Assembly: GCA_947503555.1 (NCBI GenBank)
Contig: CANNEE010000002.1
Location: forward strand, 310,001-374,000
Direction of reading: 5' to 3'
DNA: 64,000 nucleotides
Source of the DNA: an uncultured Shewanella sp.
GTDB taxonomy: Bacteria; Pseudomonadota; Gammaproteobacteria; Enterobacterales; Shewanellaceae
Shown: positions 1 to 8,809 of the stretch, piece after piece
How positions within the stretch are numbered: the first letter of the stretch is position 1
How the letters are laid out: each line of letters opens with the position of its first letter
Program-made: the position numbers and the translations under genes
The notes under the pieces: generated by a model
Database searches by the model: none
What the model was told of the DNA's origin: nothing
The model's input: only the letters and a program-made list of their open reading frames with translations

Positions 1-55
1 GACCTTTGGTCGTTTAGCTGGCGCCAATGCCGCTAAGTATAGTAAACAAGATTAA
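1..55 (+). CDS. Flavocytochrome c-type flavoprotein, 3' end only
   Basis: The first 55 bases read, in frame 2, as the last 17 codons of a protein ending in TFGRLAGANAAKYSKQD before a TAA. A C-terminus of the form FGR-x-AG-x-NAA is typical of the FAD-binding domain of fumarate-reductase-type flavocytochromes c (FccA, urocanate reductase and relatives). The rest lies outside the window, so substrate and heme content cannot be judged. The neighbouring gene at 1649 carries the cap part of the same family, which supports the assignment. Confidence 0.55.
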   Translation, partial: TFGRLAGANAAKYSKQD

Positions 56-623
56 TTCGCCATTTAACGCTCGGTGGTGTGGGAAAGCCATGCCATCGAG
101 CACATTGTTTTCTTCACTGATTTTGACTCACTTGAGGCCTAGGTGATCTGAGCCTTATTGAATTATGCGTTTATGCATATTTGGTCACTGCGTTATGCAA
201 GCTTGCATCTTAGTTTTAATCAGATGTGATCCTAGTTTTAGTTGTCCCTGCCGTTAAAGAATTTCCCTTGAGTCAATTTCGCTCTATGTTCAATATCCTT
301 CAAAAATTGCTAACGCTGATTTATCAATTTTGTATTTAACGGTAACTTAGTCAGTTATTTCAGCTGATTATGTTTTAGCAACCTTGGCTTGTGGCCCTAG
401 AGTTTGTTGAGTGCTCATAGGGTTAGCAATAGCAAAATGGAATGGTTTGCCATAAGGCTATAAATCGATGTCATTTATTGTGCCTGATTGAGTAAATCTC
501 CTGAGCCTATGAATTCAAGGTGTGCTGCTCTGCAGTTAATGACATGAATTGAAAACTTGTGCGTGTTAATGGCTTTTTTATGCACCCTTGTAACAGTGAA
601 CTAATAATAAAGGTAAAGATATC
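56..623. other. Intergenic region upstream of satP
   Basis: There is no credible gene here. The region holds an A/T-rich block at about 162-243 with two TGCAT-type palindromic motifs followed by AGATGTGATCCT. A closely similar block lies at 1391-1470. The TGTGATC part looks like one half of a CRP site, but no second half is visible. The rest shows nothing recognisable. The satP leader would be about 400 nt if transcription starts near the block. Confidence 0.5.
162..243 (+). promoter_or_regulatory. Upstream block A (TGCAT motifs plus CRP-like half site)
   Basis: The block contains TTATGCATAT, then TTATGCAAGCTTGCATC, then AGATGTGATCCT at 222-233. The same order of motifs recurs upstream of the gene at 1649. 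The shared 12-mer matches the left half of the CRP consensus. Role in transcription is inferred only from the repetition and from its place upstream of a gene. Confidence 0.4.
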
Positions 624-1226
624 ATGTCTACTACTTACGCCAATCCTGCTCCCTTAGGCTTGATGGGATTCGGGATGACAACTGTGTTACTGAACATTCA
701 TAATGCAGGTTTTTTCCCAATTGATTCAATGATCTTAGCTATGGGGATCTTCTATGGTGGTATTAGCCAGATCATAGTGGGCACCATGTGTTTTAAGCGT
801 GGCGATACCTTTGGCACAACGGCGTTTACCTCATATGGTTTGTTCTGGTTAACCTTGGTTGGTTTGATTGTGATGCCTAAGATGGGATTGCCTAAGAGCC
901 CTGAGTCATTTATGGGGTGGTATCTCGTGATGTGGGGTATCTTTACAGGCTTTATGTTCATTGGTTCGCGCTGCTATCCTTTAGCCAAACAAGTGATCTT
1001 TGGCTCATTAACCATACTTTTCTTCCTGCTAGCGGCTCGTGATTTTACCCATAATGAAACTATCGGTGTGATTGCTGGTTTTGAAGGTATCTTCTGTGGC
1101 GCATCCGCTATTTATTTTGCAATGGCTCAGGTGCTTAATAATGAGTATGGCCGAACCATACTGCCTATCGGTGAAAAGCGCGCTAAGGTAAAGGCTCAAG
1201 TAAAGCCTTTGTCTGCTGCAGCATAA
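624..1226 (+). CDS. satP: Acetate/succinate:proton symporter SatP (GPR1/FUN34/YaaH family)
   Basis: This 200-residue membrane protein carries the family signature NPAPLGL at residues 7-13 and follows E. coli SatP (YaaH) closely through LMGFGMTT, ILAMGIFYGG and the TAFTSYG-FWLTL segment. Six hydrophobic stretches fit the family's six-helix hexameric channel in the inner membrane. Members move acetate and succinate with protons. The start is preceded by AAAGGTAAAG, a fair ribosome-binding site, and the gene is closed by a hairpin terminator, so it is probably monocistronic. It lies between two pieces of flavocytochrome c sequence, which would fit organic-acid uptake linked to anaerobic respiration, but that link is inference. 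Confidence 0.93.
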   Translation: MSTTYANPAPLGLMGFGMTTVLLNIHNAGFFPIDSMILAMGIFYGGISQIIVGTMCFKRGDTFGTTAFTSYGLFWLTLVGLIVMPKMGLPKSPESFMGWYLVMWGIFTGFMFIGSRCYPLAKQVIFGSLTILFFLLAARDFTHNETIGVIAGFEGIFCGASAIYFAMAQVLNNEYGRTILPIGEKRAKVKAQVKPLSAAA

Positions 1227-1276
1227 GCGAGGTCAATCGGAGGAAGCTAGCTTACTCGAGTTAGCCTTGTGATAAT

Positions 1277-1300
1277 AAAAGCCCTTAAGGGGCTTTTTTT
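1277..1300 (+). terminator. Rho-independent terminator of satP
   Basis: A short perfect stem, AAGCCCC/TTAAGGGGCTT type, is followed directly by a run of T residues about 50 bases after the satP stop codon. Confidence 0.85.
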
Positions 1301-1648
1301 GTGAGTAGCAGCTAAGCCATATTGGCCGATTCTAGCCAAGGCTACCGCGGTGAATTCTCTTGATAAACAGTGTGAGCCTGCCCCTGTGGGATTATGCTTA
1401 TTTGCATAGCAAATTGGTATTTAATGCATCTTTGCATACCTCTAAATCTAAGATGTGATCCTCTTTTAAATTACTTTTCCCTTTGTTTAATTGTGCTTGA
1501 GCAGGATGCAACTTCTGCTCACAATTTAGTCATATAGCAAGTCGTTCAACACCCTAGCCAATGCGTTACTGGTTTTAAATATTAATCGAATAGGAATCGG
1601 TAATGGGGCAAGTGAGTAGGTTGTAATAGATGAATTAAGGGAAAGAAT
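1301..1648. other. Intergenic region with upstream block B
   Basis: This stretch lies between the satP terminator and the next gene. Its main content is a block at 1391-1470 with TATTTGCATAG, TAATGCATCTTTGCATA and AGATGTGATCCT (1451-1462), in the same order as the block upstream of satP. No gene is supported here. Confidence 0.5.
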
Positions 1649-2266
1649 ATGAAAATAATAAAATCTACATTATGCATGGCTACCGTTTTGGTTTCTGCTT
1701 GTCTTTCAAATGCGGTGATGAGTGCCGATCAGTTGCAAGCCGATGCAAAAGATGCTGTCGATTACAGTCAGTATCATCCTACATTATCTGCCCAAGGTGG
1801 GGTGATAGTTGCTAAGGCTATTCGTAGTAATGGTGCAATTTTAGTTAACCATGAAGGGCATAGGTTTGTTGATGAAACTGCGGCAAATGATAGGGCAACT
1901 GCCGCTATCATGAAGCAAAGTAATCAAAGTGTTTACTTGATTTTCGATGATGCGGTTCGCCGTTCATCTAAAAGTGTCGATAATTATATTGAACTAGGGA
2001 TAGTCGCTAGCGCAGATTCACTCGAAGCGCTTGGAGAATCATTGGGAATCGATGGCAAGGTGCTGGATAGAACTGTGTTTCAGTACAATCGCAATGTCGG
2101 TAAGGGAATAGACTTCGACTTTGGTCCCTTGAAGCAAAGACGTAAGGATATTAGCCGTACTTTGAAAGGAAAGCACTTCTATGCCATAGAGGTCACTCCT
2201 GGTGAAGAGGGGATGCCGCTAGATATCGCTTTGAAGACAAGTGCTACAGCGACTAAGGGAGCATAG
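1649..2266 (+). CDS. Secreted flavocytochrome c cap-domain protein lacking the FAD domain
   Basis: The 205-residue product starts with a signal peptide (probable cleavage after MSA, near residue 26). It then matches only the substrate-cap portion of fumarate-reductase flavocytochromes c: HPTLS-GGV, GNGAILVN-EG-RFV-E and VYLIFDD can be followed. The FAD-binding parts on either side are absent, and there is no CxxCH. The FccA active-site histidine in the HPT motif is kept (H43), but the position of catalytic Arg402 is Asn (N80). The regions bearing His504 and Arg544 are missing, so fumarate reduction is not expected. The reading frame is clean and has its own terminator and upstream block. It is either a gene remnant or a re-used substrate-binding domain. 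Confidence 0.7.
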   Translation: MKIIKSTLCMATVLVSACLSNAVMSADQLQADAKDAVDYSQYHPTLSAQGGVIVAKAIRSNGAILVNHEGHRFVDETAANDRATAAIMKQSNQSVYLIFDDAVRRSSKSVDNYIELGIVASADSLEALGESLGIDGKVLDRTVFQYNRNVGKGIDFDFGPLKQRRKDISRTLKGKHFYAIEVTPGEEGMPLDIALKTSATATKGA

Positions 2267-2336
2267 GGCAAGAAGATTGCTTTATGAGCCTGAATGTTGA
2301 GCTTAAATGATTTAATTTAAGCACCGAGTGTTGGCT

Positions 2337-2364
2337 CTAACTCATTAGCCAACTGATGAGTTAG
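2337..2364 (+). other. Hairpin downstream of the cap-domain gene
   Basis: A 9-bp perfect inverted repeat (CTAACTCAT / ATGAGTTAG) lies just ahead of a stronger terminator. It may add to termination or to mRNA 3' end stability. Confidence 0.5.
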
Positions 2365-2372
2365 TCCATATT

Positions 2373-2402
2373 ATCGCTAGTTTTTAACTAGCGATTTTTT
2401 TA
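2373..2402 (+). terminator. Rho-independent terminator
   Basis: A 10-bp perfect stem (ATCGCTAGTT / AACTAGCGAT) with a three-base loop is followed by a T tract. It closes the cap-domain gene. Confidence 0.85.
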
Positions 2403-2527
2403 TTTTTAATGATAACAAAGAGTAAAGTCATATAGTTAGTTAATCATTATTGTCTTTTTTTTGCAGTTACATTTGTTTCACATTGCCAATTTTAAACTCT
2501 ACACATGTTTAATATTAGGGTGTAAAA

Positions 2528-3358
2528 ATGGCACATTCTGTTAATGGTACGAGTTTAAATTTTACGCCTGAGTATTCAGTTGGGATCAGACGTAATAAAC
2601 AATTTTACTTTTCAAGCATATTATTCTTTTTATTTATTAGTTTAGTCATAACGCTAAAGCCTAGTGTTAACCAAGAGTATTTTTACTTAATCAATGGTTT
2701 GAGCCAGATATTGCCAGATCAGCTAGTCGCATTAGTATCTGACTTAGGAAATGGTGCTGTAACGGCATGCTTTCTGTTTATTCTATTGTGCCTTAAACCC
2801 GATTGGACGCTAAGAGTGTTGTTTGCCGCAATTTTATGCACTTTGTTAACCCATTTGCTTAAAAACTACTTTGATGCACTGCGTCCTCCTGCACAGCTCG
2901 ACCAGTTGCATATTATAGGTAAGCCTAGGCATTACCATAGCTTTCCTTCTGGACATACGAGTAGCATCTTTCTACTTGCAGGTATTGCCTTTCAGGCATT
3001 AACGCAACGCTTATGGCAAAGTATTATTTTGCTTTTAGCAGTATGTGTCGCGCTATCAAGGGTCTCCGTGGGGGCTCACTGGCCTGTTGATATTGCCTTG
3101 GGAGCAATTATTGGTTGGCTAAGTGCTTATTATGGATGTTTAATTTGTGGGAAAGGAAATATGAATCAAGGTCGCTGTATGTGCCTGATGAGTATTATTT
3201 ATGGATTAATAGCTATTGCAATCTTTATTGGTAATGATGATTTTGAACAATATACAGAGGTTAGATTTGCTCAGTTTACCTACTTAATTATGATGACCTT
3301 GGCATTTTACTATTGGTTCATTAAACCTAGGTTTTTAAATAAAAAGAGCCGTTTGTAA
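2528..3358 (+). CDS. PAP2-family membrane phosphatase
   Basis: This 276-residue polytopic protein has the three PAP2 phosphatase motifs: K112 through R119-P120 (KX6RP), PSGH at 140-143, and SR-X5-H-X3-D at 177-188. The catalytic histidines are H143 and H184. Six hydrophobic segments place it in the inner membrane with the active site on the periplasmic side. Relatives dephosphorylate undecaprenyl pyrophosphate, phosphatidylglycerol phosphate or lipid A. The sequence does not tell which, so PgpB-like, LpxE-like and BacA-like roles all remain possible. About 70 C-terminal residues after the last motif are hydrophobic and add two helices. It converges with fbp across a shared terminator. Confidence 0.85.
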   Translation: MAHSVNGTSLNFTPEYSVGIRRNKQFYFSSILFFLFISLVITLKPSVNQEYFYLINGLSQILPDQLVALVSDLGNGAVTACFLFILLCLKPDWTLRVLFAAILCTLLTHLLKNYFDALRPPAQLDQLHIIGKPRHYHSFPSGHTSSIFLLAGIAFQALTQRLWQSIILLLAVCVALSRVSVGAHWPVDIALGAIIGWLSAYYGCLICGKGNMNQGRCMCLMSIIYGLIAIAIFIGNDDFEQYTEVRFAQFTYLIMMTLAFYYWFIKPRFLNKKSRL

Positions 3359-3385
3359 GTTAAGCAGTATATCTCTTCATTAGTT

Positions 3386-3416
3386 GATAAAAGGGAAGAT
3401 AAACTTCCCTTTTATC
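3386..3416. terminator. Bidirectional terminator between the PAP2 gene and fbp
   Basis: A 13-bp perfect inverted repeat (GATAAAAGGGAAG / CTTCCCTTTTATC) with a 5-base loop lies between two convergent genes. A-rich and T-rich arms make it usable from both sides. Confidence 0.8.
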
Positions 3417-3424
3417 GTCATTAA

Positions 3425-4414
3425 TTATAATTGAGGCTCTTGGCTGTAGTCCTGCTTGTGATATTCAAGGCAGGTTTCGACTTCATTCGCCGAGCCTAAA
3501 ACCACCGCCACTCTTTGATGAATTTCGCTTGGCTCAATATCCAGAATATTTTCGTAACCCGTAGAAGCCACACCGCCAGCTTGCTCGACAAGCAGTGACA
3601 TAGGGTTGGCTTCATACATCAATCTGAGTTTATAAGGCTTGTTCGGGTTCTTATTATCGGTTGGATAAGTGAAAATACCACCACGAGACAGCACTCTGTG
3701 AACATCGCCAACCATGGCAGCTATCCAACGCATATTAAAGGCTTTCTCTCTAGGACCTATTTTGCCAAGTAGGAGATCGGCGATATAGGTTTGCATAGGC
3801 GCTTCCCAGAAACGTTGGTTTGACATATTGATGGCAAACTCACCTGTGTCTTTGGGAATGCTCATGGCTTCATTGGTTAGTAGAAATTCGTTGGTTTCAG
3901 GGTGTAAGGTGTATAGCTGAACGCCTTGTCCTGTGGTCATGGCTAGCATGGTTGAAGGACCATAAAGTACATAACCTGCTGCTAACTGCTTACGACCAGA
4001 CTGTAAAAAGCTTTGCTCATTAAGCTCGTCACCTTGGGCTGGAAGCACGGAGAAAATGGTGCCTACCAGTGAGTTAATGTCGATATTGGATGAGCCATCG
4101 AGGGGATCGAAGCAAACTAAATACTGACCATCTGCGCTAACTTCAACGACATCATCTTCCTCTTCCGAGGCTAAACCGCGTACATTACCGTCGGCTTTTA
4201 ACGCGTCTTTAAGCATGTCATTGGTGATGATATCGAGTTTCTTTTGGGTTTCACCCTGAACATTTTCCTGCTCGGTTGCGCCAAGTAGGCCTGCAAGGGC
4301 ACCGTGACGAACGGCTTGGCTGATCGCTTTTGAGGTATCGGCAAGAGTAAAAATAAGTTGGGAAAGTGAGTCGTTAACTTGTTGATTTTTTAACGTTTGG
4401 GCCAGGGTTTGCAT
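3425..4414 (-). CDS. fbp: Class I fructose-1,6-bisphosphatase
   Basis: The 329-residue protein is the class 1 enzyme that hydrolyses fructose-1,6-bisphosphate to fructose-6-phosphate in gluconeogenesis. Visible family features are the metal-binding acidic cluster (ASEEEDD), the [10 protein letters not shown] motif, and the substrate-binding [14 protein letters not shown] and EQAGG segments near the C-terminus. Length is normal for the class (about 330). The ATG is preceded by AAAGGAAG on the coding strand. It is a single gene, convergent with the PAP2 gene and divergent from the S9 peptidase. An organism growing on lactate and other organic acids would need it. Confidence 0.96.
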   Translation of the reverse strand: MQTLAQTLKNQQVNDSLSQLIFTLADTSKAISQAVRHGALAGLLGATEQENVQGETQKKLDIITNDMLKDALKADGNVRGLASEEEDDVVEVSADGQYLVCFDPLDGSSNIDINSLVGTIFSVLPAQGDELNEQSFLQSGRKQLAAGYVLYGPSTMLAMTTGQGVQLYTLHPETNEFLLTNEAMSIPKDTGEFAINMSNQRFWEAPMQTYIADLLLGKIGPREKAFNMRWIAAMVGDVHRVLSRGGIFTYPTDNKNPNKPYKLRLMYEANPMSLLVEQAGGVASTGYENILDIEPSEIHQRVAVVLGSANEVETCLEYHKQDYSQEPQL

Positions 4415-4583
4415 TCTGCTTCCTTTGACAAGTCCTAAGATTGGAGTAATACCATACTTGGGCGCACACTATACCTGAGTTTTCAGTATTTTTCAGTGAC
4501 CAATTGGCTTAAGTTTTGGATTTCTGTTTCTTTGATGCACAATGTTGGCCAAATCTAGTTGTACCTTTATCTCAGGAAATAGA

Positions 4584-6833
4584 ATGAATAATAATTGGAT
4601 CCGATCCGCATTGATGGTGGTACCTATGTTAGTTTCGACACAAGTTCACTCTCTATCACTCTCTCTGACTGCGCCTGAAGGGGGCAAGAAGCCATTGACC
4701 ATAGAACGTTTGGTGGCGTCTCCTGCACTTGCTGGTACCAGTCCTAGGGGATTAAAGCTCTCTCCAGATGGACGCCGTGCCACTTACCTTGCGCCGCGAA
4801 AAGAGAATCAACATTTCTATGATCTTTGGCAGATGGATATCACCACAGGAAATAAGAGCCTGCTGCTTGATGCCGATAAGCTGGCTTCGGGAGAGTTGTC
4901 CGATGAAGAAAAGGCTCGCCGTGAGCGCCAGCGTATCTATGGTCAAGGCATCATGGAGTATTACTGGTCTCAGGATAGCCAAGCGATATTAATTCCCGCC
5001 AGTGGTCAGTTGTATTACTTTTCTTTGGCTGACAATCAGGCGCGACTGTTGCCGATTGGTGATGGCTTTGCTACGGATGCAAGACTCTCACCGAAAGGCC
5101 ACTATGTGTCTTTTGTCAGAGATCAGAACCTGTTTGTGCTTGAGCTTGCGACTAACAAACTGACGCAATTAACTCAAGATGGTGGTGGCGCGATTAAGAA
5201 CGCCATGGCAGAGTTTGTTGCCCAAGAAGAGATGGATAGGATGACAGGCTATTGGTGGGCGCCAAATGAGTCGGCAATCGCCTTTACTCATGTCGATGAG
5301 TCGGGTGTCGAGCTGGTGACTCGTAATGAGATCTATGCTGATGGGATTAAGCTTACCAAGCAGCGCTATCCCTACGCCGGTAAGGCCAATGTAGACATTG
5401 CCCTTGGTGTGGTAGAAATTAAAAACAAAAAGATAGCATGGGTAGAGCTTGGAAAAGAGAAAGATATCTATCTGCCAAGAGTGAAATGGCTTCCTGATAG
5501 TCAACACCTGAGTTATCAATGGCAGAGCCGAGATCAGCAAACCCTAAGGCTCAATGTGACTGAGTTAGGTCAGTTGAATAAATCTAAGACGCTGCTCACC
5601 GAAACTAGCGATGCGTGGGTCAACCTCAATAACAGCCTTAAATTCTTAAAAGGTAAAGAGCAGTTTATCTGGGCCTCTGAGCGTGATGGTTTTAACCATC
5701 TTTATCTGCTAAATAATCAAGGTAAGGTCATACGTCAGCTAACATCGGGAAATTGGGCGGTCGATGAGCTTGAGTTTGTCGATGAGAAAAATGGCTGGGT
5801 GTATTTTACTGGACGCAAAGATACCGCGATTGAAAAGAGACTCTATCGAGTGCCGTTAGCAGGTGGTGATATTCAGGCTGTGAGTAAGCGCTCTGGTATG
5901 CACTCTGTGGTGTTTGCCGATTCAAGCCCTGTGTATCTTGACTATTTCAATAGCTTAAATCAGCCACCCCAGATCAGCTTGCATGACGAGACGGGTAAAA
6001 AACTTAACTGGGTGGAGGCTAACTCAGTTGTTCAGGGGCACCCGCTTTACGATTATTTTGGACTTTGGCAACTGCCAGAATTTGGTGAGCTAAAAGCCGA
6101 CGATGGTCAGAGCCTGATCTATCGCTTGTTTAAGCCTGCTGACTTTGATCCTAAGAAAAAATACCCTGTGGTGGTACGTGTTTATGGCGGCCCCCATGCT
6201 CAGCTTGTGGTGAACAGTTGGAGTAGCCATGATTATTACACTCAGTATTTATTGCAGCAGGGCTATCTAGTTTTTCAGCTCGATAACCGTGGCTCGGCCC
6301 ATAGGGGAACCGAGTTTGAGCATGTTATCTATAAAAAGCTAGGTGATGCAGAAGTCGAGGATCAGAAAGTTGGTGTCGATTATCTGCGCTCTTTGCCCTA
6401 TGTCGATGCTAACAATATCGCTATCTATGGTCATAGCTATGGTGGTTATATGGCGTTAATGAGTCTGTTTAAGGCGCCGAATTACTTTAAGGCTGCAATC
6501 TCAGGTGCACCAGTAACAGATTGGAGCTTATATGATACTCACTATACTGAGCGTTATTTAGGACACCCTGAGTCTAATGCCAAGGGCTATGAAGCTAGCA
6601 GTGTGATGCCCTATGTTAAAGGTTATGAATCTGGTCTGCTCATGTACCATGGTATGGCGGATGATAACGTCTTGTTTGAAAACTCAACTAAGGTATATAA
6701 GGCATTGCAGGATGAGGGTAAGCTATTTCAGATGATAGATTACCCTGGTTCTAAACACTCTATGCGTGGTGAGAAGGTAAAATTACACCTTTATCGCTCA
6801 CTGACAGACTTTTTAGATCGTCAGTTAAAGTAA
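4584..6833 (+). CDS. DPP-IV-like S9 family serine peptidase, secreted
   Basis: This is a dipeptidyl-peptidase-IV-type member of the prolyl oligopeptidase family, expected to cut X-Pro or X-Ala dipeptides from peptide N-termini in the periplasm. The ATG at 4584 is preferred over one at 4542: it has AGGAAA 7 nt upstream and yields a clean signal peptide ending near VHS. The N-terminal part (about 40-480) is a beta-propeller with the EEMDR-type glutamate motif (AEFVAQEEMDRMTGYWW) that binds the substrate amino terminus in DPP-IV. The C-terminal alpha/beta hydrolase has GHSYGGY (Ser about 618), MADDNV (Asp about 694) and GSKHSM (His about 725). All catalytic residues are intact. It is monocistronic with its own terminator. 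Confidence 0.92.
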   Translation: MNNNWIRSALMVVPMLVSTQVHSLSLSLTAPEGGKKPLTIERLVASPALAGTSPRGLKLSPDGRRATYLAPRKENQHFYDLWQMDITTGNKSLLLDADKLASGELSDEEKARRERQRIYGQGIMEYYWSQDSQAILIPASGQLYYFSLADNQARLLPIGDGFATDARLSPKGHYVSFVRDQNLFVLELATNKLTQLTQDGGGAIKNAMAEFVAQEEMDRMTGYWWAPNESAIAFTHVDESGVELVTRNEIYADGIKLTKQRYPYAGKANVDIALGVVEIKNKKIAWVELGKEKDIYLPRVKWLPDSQHLSYQWQSRDQQTLRLNVTELGQLNKSKTLLTETSDAWVNLNNSLKFLKGKEQFIWASERDGFNHLYLLNNQGKVIRQLTSGNWAVDELEFVDEKNGWVYFTGRKDTAIEKRLYRVPLAGGDIQAVSKRSGMHSVVFADSSPVYLDYFNSLNQPPQISLHDETGKKLNWVEANSVVQGHPLYDYFGLWQLPEFGELKADDGQSLIYRLFKPADFDPKKKYPVVVRVYGGPHAQLVVNSWSSHDYYTQYLLQQGYLVFQLDNRGSAHRGTEFEHVIYKKLGDAEVEDQKVGVDYLRSLPYVDANNIAIYGHSYGGYMALMSLFKAPNYFKAAISGAPVTDWSLYDTHYTERYLGHPESNAKGYEASSVMPYVKGYESGLLMYHGMADDNVLFENSTKVYKALQDEGKLFQMIDYPGSKHSMRGEKVKLHLYRSLTDFLDRQLK

Positions 6834-6856
6834 TATTATCTGTACTTTTGAAAATT

Positions 6857-6885
6857 AACCGCTTCAATATGAAGCGGTTTTTTAT
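6857..6885 (+). terminator. Rho-independent terminator of the S9 peptidase gene
   Basis: A 9-bp perfect stem (AACCGCTTC / GAAGCGGTT) is followed by a T run 24 bases after the stop codon. Confidence 0.88.
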
Positions 6886-7297
6886 TACTTTCGATTGATT
6901 GCGTACCAATATGAAACAGGTAAAATTCGAGCCTGATCACAGCTTGTACCATTTTTTCCACAAAGTTATGCACATTGTTGGATTTGGTCTAATCTTTAAG
7001 GTTCCCACGGAATAAATAGCGAATACTGTTCTGTAACATTGCTATTTTATGCTTTGGTTAAGGTTTGATTGACTTGTTAGCGCGGGGCGATCAAGAAATA
7101 GGGCCCCAGATAGTGGCGTAAAACTATCTGGGGCATGAGCTTCACCTTATTCAATCCTCTACTTGAGATAGCGAGTCGTGCGCCTGCATGAGATTGAGTT
7201 GCTTTATATTCCCTTTGCTCAAAATTGATATATTTTGGCTGAGGCATCAATAGTTGCAAGTCAAACTCATACCTTGCCTTCTACTTTTCTTTTTAAA
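6886..7297. other. Intergenic region with a long hairpin
   Basis: No gene is supported; a 60-codon reading frame on the minus strand has no start signal or recognisable content. The only structure seen is the 12-bp perfect hairpin at 7103-7134. Confidence 0.5.
7103..7134. repeat. 12-bp perfect hairpin
   Basis: GCCCCAGATAGT at 7103-7114 is the exact reverse complement of 7123-7134, with an 8-base loop. It has no T tract on either side, and it lies 163 bases beyond the stop codon of the minus-strand S41-like gene. It could be a rho-aided terminator, an mRNA 3' end stabiliser or part of a small RNA. Confidence 0.5.
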
Positions 7298-8755
7298 TTA
7301 GAGTTTTGTACTGGCTTGCTCTGATGCTGTCTCTATCGTTTCACTAGTGATCTTGAGTAGTGCGAGTAAGCCAGGCCAAGCGATCTCTTGTTCCAACGAA
7401 ATCTGTATATCCGGCACAAGGCTGACGCCGGAAATGCGTTTGCCATTGGCGTTGTAGGTCAAGGAGCTGCTAAGTGTGACTTTAAGTTGGCTATTGGTGA
7501 GTTTAAATGAATATTTTCGAGCGATATCGCCAGAGGTTGGCTCACCTATCAGCAAGGTGTTTGGCCAGTGAGATGCAAGTTGAGCTAGCCAAGCACAGTC
7601 TTGTCTACATTGGGGGCCGATGATAAGAGCAAGGTATTTAGTGAGTGGCTTGTTCTCTGCATTACTGATTTCAGAGGCTTTTATATTGGCTATTGTGCGA
7701 GCAAACCAAGGACTAAAGGATTTTGGGTTGGGTACGAATATGCGCTGTGAGACCGCGTCCAGACTGCGCTGAATATCAGAATTAAAGCTATTGAGAGGGT
7801 GAAAGTTTATGGGATAGAGAAAATCATTTCTAAACTTAGGTGAAATCCGATAGTGGCTAAATCCCAGCAATTGCTCCTGTGAGGAGATATTGATTTGGTG
7901 CTGGATGATAATTTTTAAAAAGGTATCGCTATACCCCTTTGCTTGCCGCATATCTAATATGAGCAAAGGTTCTTGAGCGGCCTGCTTTAGCTCTGTTCTT
8001 AAGCTTGGTTCCGTTTCAAATTTATTGAGCCTAGTTAAGGTGAGAACCTTAGTATTGTTGGGGATATTAATGAGCTTAGGCAGTGGAGTGCTACTATCTT
8101 GCATCTCTTTTGTGGTTGCTAGAGTAAGGTGTTGGCTTTGTGCCTGAGAGTTACTCAGGGTCAGCCTCACTTCTGGTTTTATTTCTAATCCAATATCTTG
8201 GCGCAATAAGTCCAGTTGATGTAGCCATTTTACCAGCGCTGAATGACTGGCATTACTTTGGGGTTGATACTTCTTACTTTGCTCAACCCAGACCGACATA
8301 GGAAGACCATCAATATGAGTAATAAAGGGATACTCGCTATGTAAAGGAGTATCTTGGTTATCCAATGCCAGCCATTTTTCTCCCATAGGTCTCAGCTTTA
8401 ACGGGAGTAAGTGTTTATTTGGCGATAAACTTGTGATGCTTGCTCCTGGATCGGCAAGTAAGGCGAGTACCTTAGTGATTTCGGGGGCTAGATTTAGGTT
8501 TGATACTCCTAAAGAATAACGGGACTTGAGCCGAGTTATCTCTTGCTTAATTTGAGCTTTAATTGGCTCTGGGTTTAAGCTGTAGAATGCTGAGTGTTGC
8601 TCTATTTCATCCAATAGTTGCAATAGATCTTGCTGCATTTCTGACTGAGATAAGGTGAGAGGTTGAATGGATTGAGGTTGCAAGAAAAGCGCAAGCTGAA
8701 TGCTTGATAGGAGTATGACAAAGGTAAATAGCCCTATGATCCCCTTAAAACTCAA
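7298..8755 (-). CDS. S41-like (tail-specific protease fold) protein, probably inactive
   Basis: The 485-residue protein begins with an uncleaved-looking hydrophobic segment (about 4-25), so it is probably anchored in the inner membrane facing the periplasm. The C-terminal 150 residues follow the S41 peptidase pattern, with LLILDMRQ, LALIIGPQ, LLIGEPTSGD and GVSLVPDIQIS. The segment that should carry the nucleophile reads GPQCRQDCAW with no serine, and the lysine after the GEPT motif of Tsp/CtpA is Asp. Proteolysis by the usual Ser/Lys dyad is therefore unlikely. The start is a TTG with GGAGAGG 5 nt upstream and no in-frame ATG nearby. It lies downstream of pldA but behind a terminator. Confidence 0.65.
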   Translation of the reverse strand: MSFKGIIGLFTFVILLSSIQLALFLQPQSIQPLTLSQSEMQQDLLQLLDEIEQHSAFYSLNPEPIKAQIKQEITRLKSRYSLGVSNLNLAPEITKVLALLADPGASITSLSPNKHLLPLKLRPMGEKWLALDNQDTPLHSEYPFITHIDGLPMSVWVEQSKKYQPQSNASHSALVKWLHQLDLLRQDIGLEIKPEVRLTLSNSQAQSQHLTLATTKEMQDSSTPLPKLINIPNNTKVLTLTRLNKFETEPSLRTELKQAAQEPLLILDMRQAKGYSDTFLKIIIQHQINISSQEQLLGFSHYRISPKFRNDFLYPINFHPLNSFNSDIQRSLDAVSQRIFVPNPKSFSPWFARTIANIKASEISNAENKPLTKYLALIIGPQCRQDCAWLAQLASHWPNTLLIGEPTSGDIARKYSFKLTNSQLKVTLSSSLTYNANGKRISGVSLVPDIQISLEQEIAWPGLLALLKITSETIETASEQASTKL

Positions 8756-8809
8756 GTTAACCTCTCCATCATATTAACTGGCTTATCGTGATTAAGGGAT
8801 TGAGTATAG

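Noticed and set aside
624-1226. Urea/amide channel (UreI/AmiS) for the small membrane protein
   Set aside because: The NPAPLGL signature and close match to SatP place it in the acetate transporter family.
4542-4583. Upstream ATG start for the S9 peptidase
   Set aside because: No ribosome-binding site there. The ATG at 4584 has AGGAAA and gives a proper signal peptide.
7077-7259. 60-codon reading frame on the minus strand
   Set aside because: No ribosome-binding site or homology, and it covers the 12-bp hairpin at 7103-7134.
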